This document shows positions 50,893 through 59,057 of a stretch of DNA of 64,000 nucleotides, piece after piece. The notes under the pieces were generated by a model. It saw only the letters and a list, made by a program, of their open reading frames with translations, had not been told where the DNA came from and did not search any database. The stretch lies in assembly GCA_041694275.1 (NCBI GenBank), contig JASMTQ010000086.1, positions 1-64,000 of the forward strand, given 5' to 3'. The DNA is from M55B118 sp041694275. GTDB taxonomy: Bacteria > Bacillota_I > Bacilli_A > Izemoplasmatales > Izemoplasmataceae. The position numbers were made by a program, and so were the translations under genes. How positions within the stretch are numbered: the first letter of the stretch is position 1; every line of letters starts with the position of its first letter.

Positions 50893-52086
50893 TCAGGTGA
50901 TATTTAAACCTTTGCGGGCTTCAAAGTCTTCAAGAATCGATCTTAACTCTTTAACAAAGGGGTGGTCAAGGTAAAGATGGTAGGTCGCATACCTCGAGAG
51001 CACTTTCTTTATGATATCATCTTTTTCATTGATTGAAGCAAAAAACTGGTGCTTGTTTCTGGGTTGTTTTTTAAAGGTTACGTTAAAGGCTTTTCTAAGA
51101 AAGTTCTCATCGACATAAAGTTCGATAATGTCGCGATTGAGACTGTATCCGGGTACATTCACATCACCATCACTGATCACAAGTGTCTTGTAGCCGGCTT
51201 TTGCAAGCTGTTCATTGACGTATTTGAGGTTGCCAGACCCTCCACTTGGAATCACGCGATAATCTGTTTCTTTCCCAAGTAAGCGAAGGCCGCTTTCAAA
51301 CCATGGCACATCGTATTTGCCTTCCACCAGCAAAAAGATGCTTGATTTGTGCATGGGGTCTGTGATGGTTGTCATTTCTCTTTCAATATCGGATTTGTAG
51401 AGGGGATGCACGCGGTAGGGAAAGGCATTGATAAATCTTTTCTGCCTTGAAACGAAAAGGGACTGGTAGCTGAGATTCAGAATGTCTTTCAAGTTATCAA
51501 AGTCAATGCTTTTTTCAAGTTCATCGGCTCCGAGAATGAGTTTTCCAGTTGAAAGCGTCCTGAGCCACTTGACTCTGAGGTGTTTTTTCTCTTTGTCCTT
51601 CAGCGTTTCAGGATAGGCAAGCTGATAATAAGGGCGGGTTTGGAAACGGATGGTGCCCTTGAACGTGCCCTGTTCAAAGTGCTTGAGATCCGGGGTTTTC
51701 ATTTCTTCTATTCTGGGTGTATAATTAAGGGCGAAACATTGATTGACAAAGTGACTCAGAGGATAGGGTCTGACAGGCAAATAAAGGTAGTGCATGTCAA
51801 GAATGTCTTCAAACGCCCCGTGACTCTTGTGCGCGTCAAACGTGTAATAAGGAGGGGTGAAGACCTTGGTATAGGTTTCCTCATCGATGGAACATTCGAT
51901 GACGACATCCCGCTTCTTGTTTCTGACATCTTCGAAATCGAGGGTGTGGTTAAAGAACAAATCAAGCGCTCTTAAAAGTGTGGTCTTTCCTGAACTGTGT
52001 CTACCTATGAAGAGCGTGTGGTTTCCAAGCACGACGGTTTCATCCTTGAAAGCCATGAAGTTCTTGATATGTACGTGGTCAATCAT
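50893..52086 (-). CDS. OLD-like AAA ATPase with TOPRIM domain
   Basis: 397 residues. N-terminal ABC/SMC-type ATPase with P-loop 'FIGRHSSGKTTLLRALDLFF'; C-terminal TOPRIM with the metal residues in 'FLLVEGKYDVPWFE' (Glu) and 'LVISDGDVN' (DxD), and 'IPSGGSGNLKYV' between. This is the OLD nuclease layout. The ATPase part is short and I do not see a clear ABC signature, so it could also be a related DUF2813/AAA_21 protein. OLD proteins act in phage exclusion or DNA repair. AAAGGTGATAAC precedes the ATG. Divergent from the photolyase with only 27 bases between start codons. Confidence 0.75.
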   Translation of the reverse strand: MIDHVHIKNFMAFKDETVVLGNHTLFIGRHSSGKTTLLRALDLFFNHTLDFEDVRNKKRDVVIECSIDEETYTKVFTPPYYTFDAHKSHGAFEDILDMHYLYLPVRPYPLSHFVNQCFALNYTPRIEEMKTPDLKHFEQGTFKGTIRFQTRPYYQLAYPETLKDKEKKHLRVKWLRTLSTGKLILGADELEKSIDFDNLKDILNLSYQSLFVSRQKRFINAFPYRVHPLYKSDIEREMTTITDPMHKSSIFLLVEGKYDVPWFESGLRLLGKETDYRVIPSGGSGNLKYVNEQLAKAGYKTLVISDGDVNVPGYSLNRDIIELYVDENFLRKAFNVTFKKQPRNKHQFFASINEKDDIIKKVLSRYATYHLYLDHPFVKELRSILEDFEARKGLNIT

Positions 52087-52113
52087 GTTATCACCTTTTC
52101 ACTGGGAGTTTTT

Positions 52114-53475
52114 ATGGATAAAAGAATAAAACTGAAAAACAAGGGTTTCATCAATGATGATGGTTTATACGTACTCTACTGGATGCAGCATACCCAGCGC
52201 ATACATGACAACGGCTCACTCATCTACGCCATAAGGGAGGCCAACCGTCTTGGGTTGCCGCTCAAAGTGCTTTTTGTAATCTCAAAAACATTCCCCGAAG
52301 GCGCTGATAGACACTATCACTTCATGCTTGAAGGCCTTAGGGATTTAAGAGCGTCTTTCGAAACGATGGGCATTGACTTCACCGTTGAGCTCGGTAAATT
52401 CACAGACATCATTTCATCCTATCTCGGGGATGCCTCGCTGCTCGTGATGGACAAAGCCTATACAAGAGAACTAAGAGCCCTGCGTTATCATGTAGTAAAA
52501 AAAGCGAAATCTCTCAAAGTTGTGGAAGTCGAAAACGATCTCAGCGTCCCTGTTGAGATGGCTTCAAACAAACTGGAGTACGCCGCGCGTACCATCAGAA
52601 AAAAACTTTGGAAAGCGCTCGAAAATAGAAGTGACTTTGATGCGCCAGAAACGCTAAACCATCGTTCAGAGTCCCACGCATCTCTTTTGGACGAACCCCT
52701 AAAAAAGATTATAGATAAGTGCGATATTGATCATTCGGTTGAAAAGACAGACCGTTTCACAGGCGGAGAAACAGAAGCGTTAAGACGGTTTGATGCCTAC
52801 ATTGAAAACAAAATCAACCGTTACACCGAAAGCAACGATCCGGGAAAGTTCCTGACAAGCGAGCTCTCGCCCTACCTTCATTTCGCGATGATTTCTCCCA
52901 TGCATATGCTTAAAACGATTGAAAACGGCATGGAAAAGGGCACAATAAACCAAGAAGCCGGTGAAGCGTTTTTGGAACAGCTCATCGTAAGAAGAGAACT
53001 CGCCTTCAACTTCGTATATTACCACAAAGACGGTTATGATGCATTTGATAAAATGACCGTCGAGTGGGCCTACAAGACAATGGAGGAACACAAAAACGAT
53101 GAAAAAGAGATTCTTTATTCCTTGGAAACATTGATCAACGCAGAAACTGACGACCCATACTGGAACGCCTGCATGAGAGAGATGGTTGATACTGGGTATA
53201 TGCACAACTACATGCGGATGTACTGGGGCAAGCAGATCATCAAGTGGAGTCCTTCATTCGAAGAAGCGTATGAAAGAATCAAAACCCTCAACAACCGCTA
53301 CTTTTTAGACGGACGCGACCCGAACAGTTTCACAGGCGTCGCGTGGTGCTTTGGAAGGCATGACCGGGCATTTCAGGAAACGAAGCTGCTTGGTAAGCTA
53401 AGACCCATGACTAGTGGTGGCATCAAACGCAAATTCGACATGGGCCCTTACATGAAACGGTATCTAAAAAAGTAA
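52114..53475 (+). CDS. phr: Class II CPD photolyase
   Basis: 453 residues, the class II (eukaryote/archaeon-like) size. It uses FAD and light to split cyclobutane pyrimidine dimers. Landmarks: 'VLYWMQHTQRIHDN', 'VEVENDLSVPVEMAS', 'YLHFAMISPMHML', 'MRMYWGKQIIKWS', and the C-terminal 'NRYFLDGRDPNSFTGVAWCFGRHDRAF'. TGGGAG precedes the ATG at 52114, which begins the conserved N-terminus, so the longer frame to 51997 inside the opposing gene is rejected. Its promoter must lie within the coding region of the divergent ATPase gene. Confidence 0.92.
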   Translation: MDKRIKLKNKGFINDDGLYVLYWMQHTQRIHDNGSLIYAIREANRLGLPLKVLFVISKTFPEGADRHYHFMLEGLRDLRASFETMGIDFTVELGKFTDIISSYLGDASLLVMDKAYTRELRALRYHVVKKAKSLKVVEVENDLSVPVEMASNKLEYAARTIRKKLWKALENRSDFDAPETLNHRSESHASLLDEPLKKIIDKCDIDHSVEKTDRFTGGETEALRRFDAYIENKINRYTESNDPGKFLTSELSPYLHFAMISPMHMLKTIENGMEKGTINQEAGEAFLEQLIVRRELAFNFVYYHKDGYDAFDKMTVEWAYKTMEEHKNDEKEILYSLETLINAETDDPYWNACMREMVDTGYMHNYMRMYWGKQIIKWSPSFEEAYERIKTLNNRYFLDGRDPNSFTGVAWCFGRHDRAFQETKLLGKLRPMTSGGIKRKFDMGPYMKRYLKK

Positions 53476-53495
53476 TGCCACAAAATTGTGGCATT
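53474..53495. terminator. Bidirectional terminator
   Basis: AATGCCACA, loop AAAT, TGTGGCATT, followed by ATTTTT, between the convergent photolyase and ABC gene. Confidence 0.8.
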
Positions 53496-53502
53496 ATTTT
53501 TA

Positions 53503-55944
53503 TTATAAATCGTAAACGGTCTGAATCTGTGCAGGGGTTTTTCTGAGCAAGCCGAAGAGTGGCAGGAGGCCAAAGAGCGCATTGATGGCGTAAATGATGA
53601 ATAGCCCTCCAAAGACTGTGAACACACTCACGTTGAAGACATCCACAAGTTCACCCGAAGCCTTGATGACTTCATTGAGCGCGTAGGTCATACCAAGGAA
53701 ACCAAGCACGCTTGAGAATGTAGTGATCAGCATGATTTCAATCAGGAAGAGTTTAACGATATCGAAGCGTCTCACGCCAAGTGAACGGTATACACCGATT
53801 TCATAAATCCGTTTCATCATCGATGAACGGATGATGAAGTAAAATGCGGCCGCTGTTGCGACGAGTGTGGCCACTGAGAAGACAATCAGGCCTCCTGAAG
53901 ACATGCGACGGGTTTCACGGTCGTTGTTGTAAGCCTGTTCAACCATATTGTTAAGGGGATCTTCAGAGCTGTCTCGTTCTTCTTCGAAGGCCTCGGGGTC
54001 GTCCACATAGAAATAGGCTTTTGACGATCCACGGTTGAAAACAGCGTTCTCAATCGCTTCACTTGTTGCGACGTATCGCAAAGTGTTTTCTTCTCCATTT
54101 GTTTCATAGACGCCGACTACATCGTAGTACACCGTCTCGATCATGACATTGCCGATCATGGAAAGATCGATGTTCCCAGAGCCATCAATCGCATTGACTG
54201 GAACTCTGTCAAGTGGTATGAGGACTTCATCTTTCTGAGTAGGCAAATTCCCTTCAAGCAGCGTCATATCCTCTTCTATGAGGTCAAGACTGTAAAAAGA
54301 ATCGCTATCAAGGGTGAGCCTTAGTGATTTGTCTCCATAGAAGATGGGCGCTTCGCTTTCCACGATACCGCTTATTGAAAGCGTCTTTCCATTAGTTTCA
54401 AGCAGTGCGTCAAGACTCAGTAAATCAGAATAGCTCGTGATGCCCATATTCGGCAGCGTACCACTTCTAAGCATTCTGTCAGCCAGATTTGAATCAATCA
54501 AGAAGCCTGAATTATTTTCAGGCATGGACCCCGCAACGAGATCCCTTTCACTTACGCGGGAGAGGGGCGCCATGTGGGCGCTTTGTGAAGTCGACCCACT
54601 TGTCTGATAGAATTTCGGTAGTTCGATTCTAAGAGTCGTGGTCTCTCTTCCTACATAAAAGCCGTCTATGGTTTCATGCTCCGAAGCATAAGCCGTGACT
54701 TCATCATAGTTCTCAAAAGTGTAAAAATCATTGAAACTATCGTCTGTGTTTCCGTAAAAAGTATATTTGGGCGTGGTCAGATAGTCTTCATCATCGATGA
54801 AATAGATATTGGTAAACATGGCAACCGCCAGAGCAAATATCGTTGCGCCGAAAAAGAAGCCGAGATAGAGAAGTTTCATGAATTTCCCGGTACGTCGCAT
54901 GGATTTGAAACTGCGTTCGAATGCGTGTTTGAAACTTATGACCTGTTTCAAATCATCGTCTTTTTCAGTTGGAAACTGCTCAGAATAATTGAACGTGGGC
55001 AGTTCTTCTTTTGTCTTTGAAACTTCTTCTCTCGAGGCATCAAGAATCTTGACGTCGCTTTCATCATCCATCATGTAGACCTTGTTGAAGGATTCATGAT
55101 CGACATCGATATAAAGTGTTTTGTTTTTGAGGATGAGTCTTGCCTTTGGCGGGGCATCCGCAGAGTTGTCCATGTATACATTGACTGATTCACTTTCATG
55201 GACGTGTTTTAAATCCTTGAGGTAAATGTCTGTTTCATGGGTTTTCGTGTGCCGGGTTTTTTCTTCGTTATCATGGGTCGACTTGATCTTGCCATCGACA
55301 ATGCGTATGATTTTATCGCCATAAGAGGTCGCAAGATTTTCTTCATGGGTGACCATGACGACGAGCTTTTCCTGTGAAATGGTTTTGATGATCTGCATGA
55401 CTTCAAGCGTGTTTCGACTATCAAGGTTCCCAGTAGGTTCATCCGCAATGATGACTTTCGGGTCCTTGGCCAGGGCGCGAACGATCGCTACGCGTTGTTG
55501 CTGACCACCTGAGAGCTGATTCGCTTTTCTGTGTTTGTAGCCGCTCATGCCAACGACATGAAGAAGGTATTCAACGCGGGCGTTGATGTCCTTTTCTTCA
55601 TCGATGCCAATCATTTTCAAGGTAAGACGGATATTGTCATAGACTGTTTCATAGGGAAGAAGGTAGTAGTTTTGAAAGATATAGCCGATATCTTTGGTTC
55701 TTAGCTTGTCCCAGGCGGCCGTATTGTATGAATCAAACACCTTGTCGTCAAAGGTGATGGTTCCCTCATCCACCTTGTCAAGGCCGCTGATGGCATTGAG
55801 CATGGTGGTTTTTCCGCTTCCGGATTCACCAAGTAGCACGACGAGGCCTTTTGAAGGCAAATCGAGACTCACATCGTCAATAACACGGTTGGCGTTTTGT
55901 TTTCGCTTATTGTATGTTTTCTTGACATTCTTGAGTGTAATCAT
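53503..55944 (-). CDS. Fused ABC transporter ATPase-permease (MacB/FtsX type), copy A
   Basis: 813 residues. ATPase (1-~225) with Walker A 'GESGSGKTT', signature 'LSGGQQQRVAIVRALAKDP' and Walker B 'VIIADEPTGNLDS'; an unusual ~130-residue acidic linker; a first transmembrane helix near 360; a large extracytoplasmic domain; three C-terminal helices with FtsX features ('RIYEIGVYRSLGVRRFDIVKLFLIEI'). The type VII ABC fold moves substrates or conformational signals across the envelope rather than importing sugars. MacB has the same order. Tandem with copy B, so the two may form a heterodimer. Substrate unknown. Confidence 0.9.
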   Translation of the reverse strand: MITLKNVKKTYNKRKQNANRVIDDVSLDLPSKGLVVLLGESGSGKTTMLNAISGLDKVDEGTITFDDKVFDSYNTAAWDKLRTKDIGYIFQNYYLLPYETVYDNIRLTLKMIGIDEEKDINARVEYLLHVVGMSGYKHRKANQLSGGQQQRVAIVRALAKDPKVIIADEPTGNLDSRNTLEVMQIIKTISQEKLVVMVTHEENLATSYGDKIIRIVDGKIKSTHDNEEKTRHTKTHETDIYLKDLKHVHESESVNVYMDNSADAPPKARLILKNKTLYIDVDHESFNKVYMMDDESDVKILDASREEVSKTKEELPTFNYSEQFPTEKDDDLKQVISFKHAFERSFKSMRRTGKFMKLLYLGFFFGATIFALAVAMFTNIYFIDDEDYLTTPKYTFYGNTDDSFNDFYTFENYDEVTAYASEHETIDGFYVGRETTTLRIELPKFYQTSGSTSQSAHMAPLSRVSERDLVAGSMPENNSGFLIDSNLADRMLRSGTLPNMGITSYSDLLSLDALLETNGKTLSISGIVESEAPIFYGDKSLRLTLDSDSFYSLDLIEEDMTLLEGNLPTQKDEVLIPLDRVPVNAIDGSGNIDLSMIGNVMIETVYYDVVGVYETNGEENTLRYVATSEAIENAVFNRGSSKAYFYVDDPEAFEEERDSSEDPLNNMVEQAYNNDRETRRMSSGGLIVFSVATLVATAAAFYFIIRSSMMKRIYEIGVYRSLGVRRFDIVKLFLIEIMLITTFSSVLGFLGMTYALNEVIKASGELVDVFNVSVFTVFGGLFIIYAINALFGLLPLFGLLRKTPAQIQTVYDL

Positions 55945-55952
55945 ATGTGCAC

Positions 55953-58178
55953 CTACTCTTCACGGAAAGCGCTGATTACGCTTTTCCTAAAGATTTTTTT
56001 GTTGAAGCGGAAGCCCAGGAACATACTCATTATGAGCAACGCCAATATCATGAACAGGTAATTCGAGAATGTGAAGTACCTGAGATAATCCGGTATGATT
56101 CTTGGGAAGAAGTCTCTTAAGTTGAATGCCAGCATCGTTAATGCGAATGCCAGGATCATGATAAGCATGAGTTCCATGATGAGTGAATAATTGAGTTCTT
56201 TTTTCTTGGCACCGATAGAGCGGAGGATGACAAAGGTTCTACTTCGGCTTCCCATCACATTTCTAAGCGCCACATAGGCGATGAAATACATGAGGATGAG
56301 CACGAATATCGATAGCCCTCCGAGGAACAGCTTCAGAACCGTTCTCGCAATGCCTTCGAATTCGTTTTGATAAGCCGCGGGATAAATGGAATAGTATTCA
56401 TCAGAAAGACTCTCCTGGATGTCTCTCGCATCAAACGCATCACTGCTCACGAGCGATACCTGATGGATGCCTATGTCGTCAAAAAGATTGCCCAAGGTAT
56501 CCGGGTGGACATGGATTCTGTTTTGATAGGCATTCCCATCCTCCGCATCTTCAATGGCTTCAAGCGTCATGTCAAAAGTGTATTCCTCGTTGTCAAACGT
56601 ATGCATGTAGGAAAGCGTATAGGTATCTCCGACTTGATCTTTGAACGAGGGATCGATTTCTCCGGTTTCACTTTCATAGTTGCTGGTTTTGTAGATAAAG
56701 GTACCGAGATCCACCGTGTCGTCCATTACAATCTGTTCACCGTAAAGATCTCTTATAGGATCACCATCCTTTTCAAGGGTGATGCCTCTTTGGTTCAAAA
56801 GCGCAGCGGTTTTGACTTCTTCACTTCCGAAAAATGAGTCATGAAAATAAAGATCCATCTGATAACTCATAGACTCTTCCGCAATGCCGACAACCGTCAG
56901 CTCTTTCTGCCCTTCGCCAGTGCCTGAATATCCGCCCCATTCATTGAGATAGCTGATGGAAATCGTCTGGCCGAGTTCAAACTCATTTCCATTGGTCTTA
57001 AGTACCACTTCAGAGTCGTTTTCAGGCATTCTGCCTTCGGTGACATCGCCACTGTCAATAGTGGTGATGTGTTGAACTCTGGCGGTTCTTCTTATAAAAT
57101 CACCCGCATTTGAAAACTCACCGCTATATTCATAGAAAATCATGATCCAGTTATCAAAAATCATGTCATAGGGAACGACGGCCTTCGTAGCCTCGAATGA
57201 TGCGAAATCATCAAGTTCTGACTGGCTCATCTCACCACCATCCTTGCGACTTATGACAAGTCGCCCTTCAAAAGAGTTTTGAAAGTTCGGGTGATTTTGT
57301 GAAAAGGCGCTGGCCTGTGTCTGCTCGACATATGAACCGTAGGTCATCGAGAAGACCAGTACCACAAAAAGAGCGATAAAGAGTGTAAAAAGCGTCTTCT
57401 TGGGCATTGAGAAAAGATTTCTAACGGCGAGTCGAAACATCCCGCCAAAGCCTAGGCTTTCATGTTTTGAAGCAGGTGTTTCTTCCTTTACTTCTTCATA
57501 GTCCCTTATGGTTCTATCTTCTACGATTTCACCGTCAAAAAGCCTTACGTGTCTAGTCGCGTAAGGTTCTTTCGATGCGTAGTTGTGACTGACCAGAAGC
57601 ACGAGTCTGTCTTTTGAGACTTCCTTTAAAAGCTTTATAATCGTTTCGCTCGTGGTTTTATCAAGGTTCCCTGTCGGCTCGTCTGCGACAATGACTGGTG
57701 AATCCTTTGCAAGGGCGCGGGCAATCGCCGTTCTTTGTTTTTCCCCACCAGAAAGACGACTCGCTTTTTGATGCGCCTGTTTTTCAAGGCCGACACGTTT
57801 GATGAGGTCCATCGCCTTATCCTTGCGAGTCACTTTATCGACACCTTGAACAAGCAACGCCGATTCCACATTCTGATAAACCGTATAAGCGTCCACGATA
57901 TTATAGTTTTGGAAGATGAAGCTTATGTTTTTGCGCCGGTAGTCCTCCCACTCTTCAGGAGAATAATGGGCCGTTTCTTCTTCGTTAATGTAAAGTTCAC
58001 CATCTTCATAGGTATCGAGGCCGGAGACGACATTCAAAAATGTGGATTTCCCCGAGCCGCTTTCACCGGTGATGACAACGAACTCTCCAAGATTGAATTC
58101 AATGTTGATGGAATCAAGGGCTTTGACGACATTTTCCTTGCCTTGGTAATATTTAGAGAGATTCTTAAGTCTAATCAT
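55953..58178 (-). CDS. Fused ABC transporter ATPase-permease (MacB/FtsX type), copy B
   Basis: 741 residues. ATPase with 'GESGSGKST', signature 'LSGGEKQRTAIARALAKDS' and 'VIVADEPTGNLDK', then a shorter linker than copy A, one helix (~263-283), an extracytoplasmic domain, and three C-terminal helices ('RSRTFVILRSIGAKKKELNYSLIMELMLI'). It begins with CGGAGTGTGAGCC and a TATAAT -10 box (58213-58208). Nine bases from copy A. A paired arrangement of two fused subunits is less common than a BceA-BceB pair. Confidence 0.9.
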   Translation of the reverse strand: MIRLKNLSKYYQGKENVVKALDSINIEFNLGEFVVITGESGSGKSTFLNVVSGLDTYEDGELYINEEETAHYSPEEWEDYRRKNISFIFQNYNIVDAYTVYQNVESALLVQGVDKVTRKDKAMDLIKRVGLEKQAHQKASRLSGGEKQRTAIARALAKDSPVIVADEPTGNLDKTTSETIIKLLKEVSKDRLVLLVSHNYASKEPYATRHVRLFDGEIVEDRTIRDYEEVKEETPASKHESLGFGGMFRLAVRNLFSMPKKTLFTLFIALFVVLVFSMTYGSYVEQTQASAFSQNHPNFQNSFEGRLVISRKDGGEMSQSELDDFASFEATKAVVPYDMIFDNWIMIFYEYSGEFSNAGDFIRRTARVQHITTIDSGDVTEGRMPENDSEVVLKTNGNEFELGQTISISYLNEWGGYSGTGEGQKELTVVGIAEESMSYQMDLYFHDSFFGSEEVKTAALLNQRGITLEKDGDPIRDLYGEQIVMDDTVDLGTFIYKTSNYESETGEIDPSFKDQVGDTYTLSYMHTFDNEEYTFDMTLEAIEDAEDGNAYQNRIHVHPDTLGNLFDDIGIHQVSLVSSDAFDARDIQESLSDEYYSIYPAAYQNEFEGIARTVLKLFLGGLSIFVLILMYFIAYVALRNVMGSRSRTFVILRSIGAKKKELNYSLIMELMLIMILAFALTMLAFNLRDFFPRIIPDYLRYFTFSNYLFMILALLIMSMFLGFRFNKKIFRKSVISAFREE

Positions 58179-58254
58179 TGGCTCACACTCCGTTCTTATT
58201 TATAAACATTATACCACTAGTAAGGCTGATATCCCCAAACGTTTCTATAAAAAA

Positions 58255-58277
58255 AAGAAGTACACGAAGTACTTCTT
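58255..58277 (-). terminator. Terminator of the YgjV-GNAT gene
   Basis: Nine-base stem AAGAAGTAC / GTACTTCTT, loop of 5, then T's on the minus strand. Confidence 0.85.
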
Positions 58278-58286
58278 GAAAAACGC

Positions 58287-58919
58287 CTAGATGTTTTTGA
58301 TATAAGCCTGTTCACCATTGAAATCAGTGGCTTTGAATCCCATGCGTTCAAGGTATTTTTTATGCTTTTCATTTTGTGCGAACGCAATCATTTTTCTATA
58401 GCCCGCTTCTTTTAAACGGTTGGCTTCTTTTTTATAGATAAACGTACCGGTTTTAAAATCCTGAAATCTTGGTGCGGCGTAATCAAGTGTGACTTCAAGC
58501 GTTTCCTTGTCGTAGGCTTTCGCTACGAAAAGGCCTGCAGGATCCATGTTTCTTAGAATTAGAAAACGAAATTCGCTTTCCTCGAGCAGGTCGCTTTTGA
58601 CACTCATGAAATTCGTGATATTGGTCTTGTAGAAATTCAAAAACGCTTGAGTATAGTCATCGTCCTTGTCCACGAACAGCGTCTTGAAATAATCCTCTTT
58701 GGTGAAGATTTGTCTCAAGTAGTAAATATTCACAATTACGATACCAAGATTCATGACTGTTACCGGATAGGCTCCGATCAGATACCCGTAGATAACGAAC
58801 AAGGTGCTTCCAAGAAGGTTGATAAGACGCAATTTTTTGATTGACCGCATTATCAATGATACCAGGACTAGAAATGATGCGGCATACCCAATCCATTCAT
58901 ACAATACTTCTGGTTCCAT
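58287..58919 (-). CDS. YgjV-like membrane domain fused to a GNAT-like domain
   Basis: 210 residues. The first ~80 hold three transmembrane helices of the YgjV/SWEET-like type ('LYEWIGYAASFLVLVSLIMRS', 'LRLINLLGSTLFVIYGYLIG', 'VMNLGIVIVNIYYL'). Residues ~85-210 look like an acetyltransferase-type fold: 'FRFLILRNMDPAGLFVAKAY' and 'ANRLKEAGYRKMIAFAQNEKHKKYLERMGFK', the typical last part of a GNAT. The acetyl-CoA loop is weak, so the domain may not be catalytic. Single gene, with a terminator; function unknown. Confidence 0.65.
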   Translation of the reverse strand: MEPEVLYEWIGYAASFLVLVSLIMRSIKKLRLINLLGSTLFVIYGYLIGAYPVTVMNLGIVIVNIYYLRQIFTKEDYFKTLFVDKDDDYTQAFLNFYKTNITNFMSVKSDLLEESEFRFLILRNMDPAGLFVAKAYDKETLEVTLDYAAPRFQDFKTGTFIYKKEANRLKEAGYRKMIAFAQNEKHKKYLERMGFKATDFNGEQAYIKNI

Positions 58920-59057
58920 ATGTATTTCTCCTTTAAATAAAATATAACATCCAATTATAGCATACTTCGTTTAAATTTAAAGGCTTATGGAATACATTTC
59001 TTTTTTCTTCTTAAAAATGATAAAATAACCTTACCCTTGCACACAGGAGGCACATCC

